This document shows, one piece after another, positions 50,545 to 61,405 of a stretch of 64,000 nt of DNA. Each line of letters begins with the position of its first letter. Position 1 is the stretch's first letter. Made by a program: the position numbers and the translations under genes. The notes under the pieces are model-generated. The model did no database searches, was not told the DNA's origin, and worked only from the letters and a program-made list of their open reading frames with translations. The DNA lies in NCBI GenBank assembly GCA_022605955.1, contig JAKCOZ010000005.1:62001-126000 (forward strand), read 5' to 3'. The DNA comes from Rallus limicola (lineage: Eukaryota; Chordata; Aves; Gruiformes; Rallidae).

Positions 50545-50828
50545 TCTTGGATAAATTCATATCAGAAGCAAGTCTTGTCACCTTTCTGCTCACCCCTTGT
50601 CTCACAACCTTTATGAATGTGTTGAGCAGCACAGTCACCAAGCCAACGCCTCACCGGACTCCACTGTTAACTACCCTGTATTCAGACAGTTGACTAACAG
50701 TGCTTGTTTTCTAGCTTCTGACTCTGGACCAGTTACCCATGACAGAGTTTTCTCTTACCCCATCATTGCCTAGTTTCATTAAGAGCACTGAAGAGTTTCC
50801 ATGAAAAGCCATTTGAGACAAAGGTATT
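50545..50828 (-). mobile_element. Old CR1/L3-type LINE relic, reverse-transcriptase region
   Basis: The plus strand gives the antisense series of an ancient CR1/L3 LINE: GGATAAATTCATATCAGAAG, TTTATGAATGTGTTGAGCAG near 50610, CCACTGTTAACTACC near 50660, CTCTGGACCAGTTACCCATG near 50721, TCTCTTACCCCATCATTGCC near 50751 and ATTTGAGACAAAGG near 50811. This corresponds to the antisense of the block around the conserved SGVPQGS segment. Divergence is high and frames are broken. The 107-codon plus-strand frame at 50370-50693 partly overlaps it and is not a gene. Confidence 0.7.
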
Positions 50829-51663
50829 ATGGTATTAAAGAACTAAGGAATGAAGGGAAGAGGAATCCTCTCCCCTGCTTGTCCTAGCCTTTGAAAATCA
50901 TTGGGTTTGGGTTTTTTTTCCATAAAGTTTGCCATAGAAAAGATGATTTAGTCCCAGGGCAGTCAGATAAAGGAGAGAGCTTAAAAAATGCATGCAGTTC
51001 AAAAATAAGCATAGCACATAATGTTTGCTTTCTGCTTCTACTTTGGCAGTGATCCGTGTCACCTGAGAATTCTGCACTCTTGACTGTCTTTGAACACTTC
51101 TCCTTTAGTTGGGAAGTAATTGATTTCATAGTGCAGATTTTTCACATCCTTTGCAAATGCTTTTGCCCTGATTTTTTCTCACACTCTCATTTTCACCCAT
51201 TCCCAAGATCTGGCATTCATCATGCTGCTTCCTGTATTTATATTTTGTCCTGCATAGAGAGAGTTTTCCATTTTCTTCTTCAGCTTTTTTCTTGAAGCTA
51301 TAACCATCCAATTTAGCCTCCTCAGTGCAATGTGCTAAGCAATTCAGTATTCCTTAAAACAGGCACAGGAATCAAGTGTGTACTTGTTAAAAATATAACT
51401 GTAGGATGGTTCTGAGTGCATTTAAGGATATTTGTCTCCTTGATTCTCAGAAGACTCTGTTTTCACAGCTATTTAGGAAGATTTCACTGAAGACTGAACA
51501 CTGCATTCACTGTTATCCAAATAAGATATTACACTATAGGAAAAACCTAGGGAGTTCAAAGTCAAGTTCATCTTTATTTACTCCAGAATAAAAACCCAGT
51601 CTTTGTTCCCAAGAACCTTCTTGCTTTAAAGGAAATAAAATACTTAAGCTTCCAAGAGAATTC

Positions 51664-51702
51664 ATATATATATATATAGATAGATAGATAGATAGATAGA
51701 TT
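51664..51702. repeat. Compound (TA)n(TAGA)n microsatellite
   Basis: A run of about eight TA units passes directly into about six TAGA units. Confidence 0.95.
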
Positions 51703-53254
51703 GTATTTAATATGTGCAGAGAACTTTCAAAACAGCACTGAATTTATATTAACCACATAATGGGACAAAAGAAATGCAATGCCAGTGTGAATCACAACTA
51801 CTATGATACTGGAAATTTGGTATGTACCAGATGCAGTAGCACCAGTTAATGTCATAAGACAGGAAGGAATCATGTGTTTTATTTGCGTTATTTTTCCTCT
51901 GAAATGTACACAGTATGCTATTACTCATTTTCATCAAGCTTCACGATTATGAATCTATCCATTTTGTGCCATGGAAAAGAATGATTTTTAGCTTTCAAGT
52001 TTTTCTTTCCTAAGACAATCACACTCTTATAAAGCACCGTAATCTCAACAGAAGTTATTTGAGGATAAGATTGTTAATTTTCCAATATTTAAATATCTCA
52101 GTAGTAAGAGCTTCCCTCATCACTCAGCTGAAATACTTCAGAAGAAATGAAAAACCTAAAAATTCCCATATTAGGGTGCAGTATAGCCCTTCACAGCAAC
52201 AATCTTGCAAACAGGGTCCCACTGCACAGAAAATAAACTTGCACACCCATGTGAAAAGATGGATCCCCATTAAATACAAGTGCCTAACTGAAATGCAGAG
52301 GTCTCTGGCATCAAGGCAGCTTAACCTATTTAAGGTCTTATAGCTAAGCACTGTGACCTTCAAATCAATATGAATCTGAAGTGAATGTTAATTTAGTAAT
52401 GAAGTAATGAATTCATACAGTGGAGCATGCTTTCTCCTTTCTCAAAGCAGACAGGATTTTATATTATCCTTACTTTATAGATGGTATTATATGAATTTAG
52501 GAATGGACTTGCCAGGGGGTTATTAAATATACAGCCTTCCTGCTATTTCAGTATTCAGGTGGGGTTTTGCCTAGATATTCATGTTAAAAAGTCTAAAACT
52601 TTAAGATCAGATCTTGTTAAATAAAAGTGTAAATTCTTGAGAAAATAATAGCTTTTACACAATTTCTACAACATTAATATACTCAGATGATAAAAATACT
52701 CTGCGTAAAACATGACCAGATGTATGTTTATTTTACAATTTTATAGTGTCATGCTTGGCAAAAATAAGAAGTAATGGGGAGCTTTTTGTTGTTTATCTGT
52801 CTACTCTGGTACCTGTAATTCTTCCCATGTTTAACACTGGAAATGGAGTTGTAATGTCAATCCCAACCAAACTAATTCTCAGCAAATCTAATATGCCATA
52901 AATCCCAAATTGGGGTGGCAAAAACATATCTTCAACACAGTTTGTCTTCTGAAGTTTGAAAGTGTGGTGTTCTAGTTTTCTTATTTGCTGTTCATGAAGA
53001 ATACCTTTGCATGTTAATGAAAACTTTATGCTTAGCTGACATTTATAAAGTCTAAAACCAGAAGCCAAGGAATTCAAAGAGAATGAGAAAACTAAGCAAA
53101 GGAACCTGAATTGCTCATAATTTTCTTGGCACATAAAGCACTGCAGAATGAGAACTATTTCTGTATAAAGAGGTTTCCCTCTCAGAAACCTGCTCTTGTT
53201 GCTAACAAAGGCATTAGGTTTAATAAACAGTGTGACAGGATATATGCTTCCATT

Positions 53255-53273
53255 AAAAAAAAAAAAAAAAAAA
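53255..53273. repeat. A19 homopolymer
   Basis: Nineteen consecutive A residues followed by GAAAGGAAAAAC. It is not attached to a recognisable LINE or SINE body, so it is listed only as a homopolymer. Confidence 0.9.
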
Positions 53274-56183
53274 GAAAGGAAAAACAGTGCCACTTCTCTT
53301 CCTTCTCTCTGTATCTCTATATGGGAATCCACATTGTATTTAAAATTTGGTTGTAAATGGTTTCTATACAACCACAGATGTCACCAGAAAATACTGAGAA
53401 CATACTAGCTTTCATTTTGTGTATTTGAGAATAAGAAGAAAAGACTGAGGAACAGACAATTTCATGCTGAGAAACAATCAGCGTGAACCATGATATTACT
53501 ACATATTAGAAAGATGAGAAAATTACACTTTAGAATTAATTAATAATTAGAATTTATTCTTATTTCTTGACCACCACATCACGCATATGTCTTTTAAGAG
53601 CTGCAGAGGATTAAGTTTTGGTTATTATTGAGGCTTTCTATGTCTTTTTTATGAGAGGAAGAAAAACCAGCCACTGCTTTCAAATGAAGGGAAGAACAGA
53701 CATTTTAAACCTCAAAGCTATCACTACAAAAGCTCTTAGTTCTCAGTCCCAGTTATGTAAGGACAAGCCTGTTGCATTCCATCACTGACCTGAAGAGAAA
53801 GGGGGACACTTTGGGACAGGTCTTTTGGGTCAACACAGAGGCACATAACTGGCAGGAGCTCCCTTGCAACAGGCAATGGACTTAGTCTTTGCTTTCTCCT
53901 CTGCCCCATCATGTGGTCAGGCAAAATTTCATTTTCAGTCTTCCTTAAACACAGTGCTGTGCAAAGGAAAACACCTTGGAAAAAGGCTTTAAAGCTACTA
54001 AAATGCATCACACTCATATCTGAGGGACGTGACAGAGTAAGCATGCTTTAGGGACCAGCGAAACTTTACACCAATATGTGGCAATAGCCAGGGTTTCCTA
54101 CTCATGGCATGAAAACATTAACTAGACAAGTGCAGCCTGTAAACTTAAATGATACTTTTGAAAGTGTAATTACTATACTGGCAATCATCGTCTATTCCAT
54201 ATGAAGAGCTTGAGTAGCCTTTTCCTCCTAATGACTTTCTGAAATGAATATATAGTTAACCAGTGGTGTAAAATGAGTAATACTCATGCAACCAATACTC
54301 ATTTTAAGGCATCTGATTAAATTCCCTGGATCATAAAGCAAAGAATATAAGGAATCTTAAATGGTGATCTCCAAACCTGCCTATGAAAAGGCAGGGTTTT
54401 AATAAACACTCAAGTGTGTGAGAAAATGGATGTTTTTTGTGTTTTGGACAGTAAGTTTTGGAAGAATTTTTTAGCTGGAAAAATAGGCTTTTTAAAAATT
54501 GCATTTTTATTTGAAATGCTTGAAATGGGCAATGGGAAGAAGGAGGTAGTGAGGGTTTAAGAATATTCCATTGCTTCTGCTAAATTTAGAAGAAACCCTT
54601 TATTTTCACCAAAAAGTAGTTGTTAAATATAAAAGGAAAAATTCAGAAACATTTCAAGGAGTTAAATATTATGGTCTGCTTACCTTTAATTCATTTATTA
54701 TCTTTTACTCATTCATATGAGAAGTTTCAGGTTAGGCCCATATTGGATTACAGTATCAGATATTAAAGTACAAGCTAAAAAGAAGAAAAAATAATTTTAC
54801 ACTCTAGGTATCTAGATTCAACGTATGTTCAGGATATATTCAGGATATGTTAAAACTAGTAATTTAAAAACCACTGGCTACTTAATATTACCTTTTAAAA
54901 TGACTGCTGAGTGATAGGGCTGGTTTCTCACTAGGTAGAAAATCTTTCCATGATCAACTTTTTAATTTGCATCACTGTGGCAACACATTTGCAATACATG
55001 TGTTTTTGTGATACTAAAGGTCCACGATCTGTTCTGCATTATCTCCATCTTTGCTGGAAGACTTTATAAAATGATGCTGAGTATTTCAAAATAATTAAAA
55101 ATTCTAAAGAACAAAATTCATTGCAAAGAACTGCAAGTAAAAAAGAGTAATAAATGTATATAATATACTCCTACTTCATCCAAAGGATTTGCCATAACCC
55201 AGCAATGTTTTGAGAAATATTTTCAATTTCACTAACCAGACCGTGTTTACACTTGGAGGATCCCTCAGCAAGATGCAGAGATAACTTTTTTCATTTCATT
55301 TCTCCTGTTTAATTTATTTTAAAAACATTTGTGTAGTAACACAAATTTACAGGGAACATCAGAAACATACAGATAAAACATGTTTACCTCCAAGGTCCAA
55401 TTACACTGTGTGCTTAGTGACCAAATAGACTGTTTGCCACTGTTTCCAGTCAGTGCACTCACTTATATGCAACGAGAGGCAGCTTGGAAGTTGGGGTGCT
55501 GATTTTCAGGGCTCCTGGAGACCAAGCAAGGAACTGCCCGTGTGAAGAGAGGAGGGGAGGGTTCCTGGAAATGTGTCCCCAAAATGCTCTTTGATGCCAT
55601 AATTGGTGCTGAAAAGGTGAGCAAGAGATCCATTGAAGATCCAGAGCATTCAACTCTATCTCTTCTGAGGGTACTTCCTAGGGAACTTTTTTTCAAATTA
55701 TTTCTCTCTGAAAAAGGACCTGGCACATACAGAAGCTCCTGTTCTAAGCCAGAGTTCAGTGTTCATTACATACAATTTGTTTATACCATGTACTGGTTTT
55801 ATTGAGGTGTGGCACAGGGAAATGAGTCAACAGTCACAGAGGAACAAAAAGCTAGCCCATCACTGCACAATCTTTCTGAACATTTCAAAGTACACATCAA
55901 CATGTATCCGTCATTAGGTAGCACATGGTGGAGCTCCAAAATGCAGCCATTTTAGAAAAATACATTTTAAGTTAGGAAAGAAAAATTAAATTAGATGTAA
56001 GAGAAAACATTACAAAATTTTGTCTGGAAAGCACATAAATGATTTTCAGCATCTTTGGTTTGACAGAATAGTCCTGAATATTTAGCTGAGTTCAAACAGA
56101 AACAAAATCTCAGCTAAAACTGGAGTCAGTTTGACCTTTATTTATCATTGACTATTTTCATGTTCATTTTTAATATCCAATCT

Positions 56184-56770
56184 TGTGGGTCTGGCTGAGA
56201 TTAAGTCATTTTTTCCTCTAACAGTCCTCATAGTGCTGTGCATTGGTAGTTAGCAAGGAGTTGAAACACACCAGTTTCTTTGGCCGTTACTGAGCAGTGC
56301 TGACACACATCAAGGCTGTCTCTTCAACCTTTCTCCCCTCATCAAGAGTAGGTTGGGGTGGGTGAGATCTTGGGAGGGGACAGTTGTTCATCCAGAACAG
56401 CTGAACCAAATTGACTGAATGCATATTCTGTACCATGTGATGTCTTCTCAGCAGTAAGTGGCTGAGAGGAGGGAAGAAATGGGGATATTTATTTGTACAT
56501 TTGTCTTCTGGAGCAGCAAATGTGTTCTGAAGCCCTACTTTCTGGAAAGTGGCTGCACATTGCTTCTTGATGGCAAATAGAGAATAATTTTTTGTTTAGC
56601 TTCTACGCTCAGGGTTTTGCTTTTGCTGTATTGAATTGCCTTTGTTATGACTCACAAGTTTGGGGTTGGTTTTTCTATCTTATTTTTCTCCGCTGACTGA
56701 CCTGCTGAGGAGGGGAGTGATAGAGCAGCTTGGTGGACCTTTGGCATTCAGCTGAGTTTAAACCACCACA
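56184..56770 (+). mobile_element. Solo LTR related to family A (diverged copy)
   Basis: It begins TGTGGGTCTGGCTGAGATTA and ends GTTTAAACCACCACA, 587 bases with TG...CA ends. In between it follows the order of the family: TTACTGAGCAGTGCTGACAC near 56287, GTTGGGGTGGGTGAGATC near 56351, CATATTCTGTACCATGTGAT near 56422, and the U5-like GAGGAGGGGAGTGATAGAGC near 56708. Its 3' end also resembles that of the LTR ending at 30291. The TATA region is decayed and no clear target duplication is visible. No retroviral genes adjoin it. Confidence 0.75.
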
Positions 56771-58683
56771 TCTACATGTATCATTCAGCTTGCTGCCCTG
56801 TACTTCTAAAAGCTCTGCAGATAACCAGCCAAATGATTTAAGGGTAGTGAAGTAAATAACATGGTTTCATTACCTTTTCTACCAATGCATATTGAAAGAA
56901 GGATAGGAATAAAAGGAAAAAGCTTTGCAGAATCAGTTTTCATTTAATAGGTAATAATTATTAAAGGCTGAAGCCTTGTTTGAATACTAACACAAATATA
57001 AATTAAGATACTTTTTTTCATGGGGCAAATAATTAACCACACAGCCAAAGGAAAACAGGGATTCTATACATGCAAGCACAGACTCCCTTCTTGAAGGATA
57101 ATCTTCAACCAGACAAAAGTCATGCCTTAACCAAAATTAATTCGTTGAGCTGATTAGAGGAGTACATGGGTCAATTTTAAGGATTGATGGAACAGAAAGG
57201 CTCTGATTAGATGACAGATATTTCCGTATATCCTTAACTGAAGAAATAAGTGTGTCTTTAAAAAAATTTCTCAATTTCTATTAAAGTTTGTGGGTTTGGT
57301 TTTTTTTTCCATCACAGATATATCATTTGCCTTTTACAATAAACCAATTCCAGTAAAATAAATCTTTAAAATAGATATACATTTTGTTCACATTTTTGAA
57401 GATAAAAATGTTCAACCCAGCAAGTTTTTTAGGTTTTGCTCTTTGTCCCCATTATGTATTTGTAACTTCAGAGAGTAAGTAATCCTGCTGCATAACTTGG
57501 CACAGCTATTTAAATGATTTATACACATGAAAATTGATACAATCTCCTTTTAGCCTTCCTCACAGTATTTGTCAGATTTCTCTAGCAGTTCTGCTATCAA
57601 GGTCCCATTTATCTGTACACCATATTTGCAAGTCTTTGTAAAATTGCCTAATTTTTCACTGCCATTTTATTGCTGCTATAATTCTTCTAGGTTGAAACTT
57701 ATCTTATTTAAAATTTTTGTTCAAGACTTGTGTACTGCTTAAGTACCATCTGAGATTCCAAAATAAGGCTTTGTGTTAATCTCATGGATGAAGTAGGATT
57801 CAGCCTCTGAGAACATTTGTCAACTGTTTATAATTATTTATGAGTGGCCAATTTAGAAAACTTTGGGGAAAAGATATCTGTATCTTGTCTATTTAAAAAT
57901 TGCTCCACTATCTGAAATGATCCTTTTGTTATTCAGAAGTTAAATATATGTGTCAAGACCTGTTGAACTATTTTATATAAAACCGATATTACTGGAAATG
58001 CCTGGAGAACAAATTTGCTAAAAAAAGACCTTCAGCAACTACAAATTTGCTAAAATAAAAGCCACTACAGGTTCTGTGATGTAGAGATTTTTGATAGGAC
58101 TTAAAAAGGGGCTCTGCATAAGTGTCTTTGGCCATCAGTAATGAAGTCTTTCAGAGTGAAACTGTAGCTGTGATATCTACTCATCTACTATGAGACTCAG
58201 AGATTCCAGTTTTTCTGAGATCACACAGAAAACATGCACAGAGATTTCATTTTCAATTAGCTGTTTCACATTGCTCTGAGATAAATAATTCAGGTTTATG
58301 TCCATGGATTTGGTCTCCTGAACCCAGCCAACAAACTATTGAGAAAAGGGATCATTACAAATCCATTAGATGGACAAAAAGAAAGCAAAATTGTTATTTA
58401 AAAATAACATTGCATTTTATTGAAGCACATTTGCTATTATTCTAAAGTCTATCACTCACCTGCTTCCCCTTGCCCATTTCTGGAGAAAAGCAAGTTTGTG
58501 ACTGTTTAGTAGTACAGTCCTCCTAGGGAATAGATTTTGTCTGTGCAGACAGCTATTTCTTCATCTTAAATAACAGTTTTTTCCACAGGTTAGGTAAAAA
58601 ATTTGACATCTGTGTTTCATTTATTATTCTGAAATAGATAAACCTGACCAATTTCTCTTGTATTTTCTAGCTTAAGGTAATAC
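56771..58683. other. Non-coding stretch, no gene seen
   Basis: No gene or interspersed repeat was recognised. A 15-base direct repeat (58009-58023 and 58041-58055) is listed separately. Confidence 0.55.
58009..58055. repeat. 15-bp direct repeat, 32-bp period
   Basis: ACAAATTTGCTAAAA occurs exactly at 58009-58023 and 58041-58055, separated by 17 bases. Confidence 0.95.
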
Positions 58684-58816
58684 AATCTCTGTAGATATTC
58701 AAAATTCACCTGGACACTGTCCTGTGCAGCCTGCTTTAGGTGATCCTGCTCTGGCAGGGGAGTTGGACTAGCTCTCCAGATATCACTTCCAATCCATATT
58801 GTTCTGTGATTCTGTG
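58684..58816 (+). mobile_element. CR1 LINE 3'-terminal fragment
   Basis: Plus-strand CR1 tail: GTAGATATTCAAAATTCACC, CCTGTGCAGCCTGCTTTAGG near 58721, GATCCTGCTCTGGCAGGGGA near 58742 and the terminal TTCTGTGATTCTGTGG near 58802. It is about 130 bases long. Confidence 0.92.
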
Positions 58817-60784
58817 GTTTTGCCTTGCTACAAAGACAACCTTATATAGTTAATGTGTTCTGTATACATATGTGTTGAAGTGTTTCATGTACTAGACAAA
58901 TCAATTAAGTTCCTCTCAGTTCACCATGCACTTACATATTAGATTAAGTGTTTAATACATTATTAAAGTAGAATAAATACATTAAATAATTAACAGTAAT
59001 GTTCAACTGCTTGGAACATATCCTGAATATACCGTATATTGATTTTTATCATACCTCATCCCTCTTCTACATTTAAATTGCTATATACTTTTCTTAGAAA
59101 TGAGAGGCAACTAAATAAGTAATAGTGATAGTTCACAAGTCTTTAGTTATCTTAAAACACAGGAAGAATAATTCTCACTATCTAACTAACCTAACAGGAA
59201 ACCCTGTAGAGGAAGGTGAAATGAGTAACTTCACATTCAGTGGCAGAGCCAAAACCAGGCTACTGTCAAGAAACATAATTCTATTGAATTCTCCACCAAA
59301 TTCTCCATGCAAAAAAAAGAGGAAAAAGAAGGAACAATATCAGACTATTTCAAATGCAACATTTTTTCCTGTACTGCAATACAAAAGTGATGTATATATT
59401 CATAGAGTTGTTATAGTAGTGATCCACTATCCACTTAATAGACTTGAACATGTCCTGGATGTGCTACAGAGGCAAGTTCCAATAAAAATTAAAGCACACT
59501 GAAAGGGTAAGTAAAGAGAAAAATTTCTGTCTTGCATACACCCTTACAAACAGCCACACCTGTAGAATAATGTTCCAGGGCCACATGAGAAATAGGAGAT
59601 ACCACATTTGAGGTGAAAATTCTAAGTATTTTAAAGTGTTTCATAAAATAGAAAAATAGAATTTCAGCTGAATTTCAGTACCTAAATACCGTCAGCTATA
59701 AATATCAGTGAATAAATTTTCTGCAAAAATATTTTTTTTTTCTTATTCTCCATAAAAAATTATGGATTCTTGAAAATGGAAACATCATCGTGTGTCAAGA
59801 CAGGGATATAGGTGCAGAATGCCCAACATTTCTCTTTCAAATCACTGAAGATTCAAGGAAACACTTTAGCAATAGCAAAAAATATTGTTAGATGTAAACT
59901 TTTTAAAAAGTGCTATTGAAGATAATAAATTATTATTTCTGAACAGTATATTTCTACTCTTATGGATCTATGGAACCTGGAACTTACCCTAAATTTTTTG
60001 ATTCCTACATCCACAGTACAGATGGCTTACAGGAAAATGGGCTTTAACTGCAATCTCAGTAGTGCAGTAAAAAGGACCTGATGTTGGAAAGTCAAAGCGA
60101 GCTCTCAGAGGAGTATAGAACACTCATTAACAATAAAGAATGAGGGAAAACATGAAATCACTTTTATAACATGCAAGAGTAGAGAAGGTGATTATAAAAC
60201 TACTTTTGTAGGACAGACTATTTAATAGAGGGACAAACGTCAAGAAATATATGGCTTTTTCAAGTACTGTTCCTTTCACCCAAGTCTTTATTTTCCCTCT
60301 TTGAATGAAAAATAGATGTATAAAATATAGCAGCATACTGCTTTGCATGGTTATATATTTGTCTGGTGACATTTACAAGCCAATGTGCTTTGGAGAATAA
60401 TGTAAACTGTTGATTTTAAATGGAAAGTTTGTGTAAACTTATGCTAATGTCAGGTTAATATAGCAATTATATTAACAAGGACAGAATTGCTTAAAAAGTA
60501 AGGAATTGAATGTAAAATTTATCTGGCCGATACATATTTATAAGGCACATAGAGATGCAAATCGTGAGCTAAATTTCTTTAATAAGAAATGATCCATTTG
60601 CTTCAGCATAAATACATTTCTCAGACTTTCTTTATTAAGGACTTATTCAGCTGAAGCCTCTTCTGGCAGCTGCATAAAATATTTCCAGAATGTTTTTATC
60701 ACTAATTCTTATATAAAATCTAGCCAAAATAAAAGATGGCACAGAAATTCAATGCCAAAATTGGCAAATCATAACCAGTTTTCC
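58817..60784. other. Non-coding stretch, no gene seen
   Basis: No gene was recognised. A 125-codon plus-strand frame (59128-59502) contains a Lys-rich run and no recognisable domain. A 9-bp palindrome with a 5-base spacer lies at 60454-60476. Confidence 0.5.
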
Positions 60785-61405
60785 TGTGTCACACCTCTTT
60801 TGCTCCAAATACTGACCCGTGGGAACTGGAATGAGTGGTTTCACTCAACCAATCTGTCCTGCAGGGTAACAGAACCTGCAGAGGCTCTGCAGAATGGCGT
60901 GTTGCAGATGAGGGCCCCCATCCTCCAAAGGCCAAGAGGGCCTGTAGAGTCCCGGTCTCAAGGCAGCTGCCCTGACCAACCTGATGATGTTCTCAGGTGG
61001 GATCCTCATTCGATGAGCCCTCCAGACACTGTGCCAGGGCAGCCCCACATTCAGTAGCCACCGTGAGACACAGGATCCTGTTCTTATCCAGTAAGGAACA
61101 GTGACCAGAAAGCGGGGCCCATTGGAAGGAGAGGGCTTCCTGGCAAAAAAACGGGGTCATTGCTTGATCAGCCTGGGTGAGGGCTCAGATGACCCCCTGA
61201 GACCCCTATTCCCCACCAACTCATTTCCAGAACACTCTGCAACTCACTACTGAGTTGATTTTGCCCAAAAGCTGCAGTTAAGTTCCCAAACTTACAAATT
61301 CTCTGTGAACCAAGTCCAAACTCAGAATCTTTTAGAGTTGGTTCACTCTACAATAAACAATTGCTTTACTCACCGAATGTGTACTTGGTATTTCCTGCAG
61401 TGCCA
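60785..61405 (+). mobile_element. Possible LTR, GC-rich block with polyA signal
   Basis: From about 60815 the sequence becomes clearly more GC-rich than its surroundings. It carries AATAAA at 61352-61357, then about 45 bases of T/G-containing sequence ending CAGTGCCA at 61405. Five bases later TGGTACCCAAAA (61411-61422) resembles a retroviral tRNA primer-binding site, which begins TGG directly after a 5' LTR. The 5' edge is a guess (TGTGTCAC at 60785). No internal retroviral genes follow; the next kilobase is AT-rich unique sequence. Alternative: an unrelated GC-rich segment with a chance polyA signal. Confidence 0.35.

Larger units (their letters stand above)
50829..56183. other. Non-coding stretch, no gene seen
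   Basis: No gene was recognised. Simple repeats: compound (TA)n(TAGA)n at 51664-51702 and A19 at 53255-53273. The 192-codon minus-strand frame at 52793-53371 passes through that A19 as poly-Phe and is rejected. Frames near 53736-54044 and 55459-55805 have no recognisable features. Confidence 0.5.

Noticed and set aside
52793..53371. 192-codon minus-strand frame, the longest in the window
   Set aside because: It reads through the A19 tract (53255-53273) as poly-Phe, has no recognisable domain and no splice or promoter context. Low complexity explains the open frame.
59125..59502. 125-codon plus-strand frame
   Set aside because: Contains a Lys-rich run from an A/G tract and no recognisable family; most likely chance.
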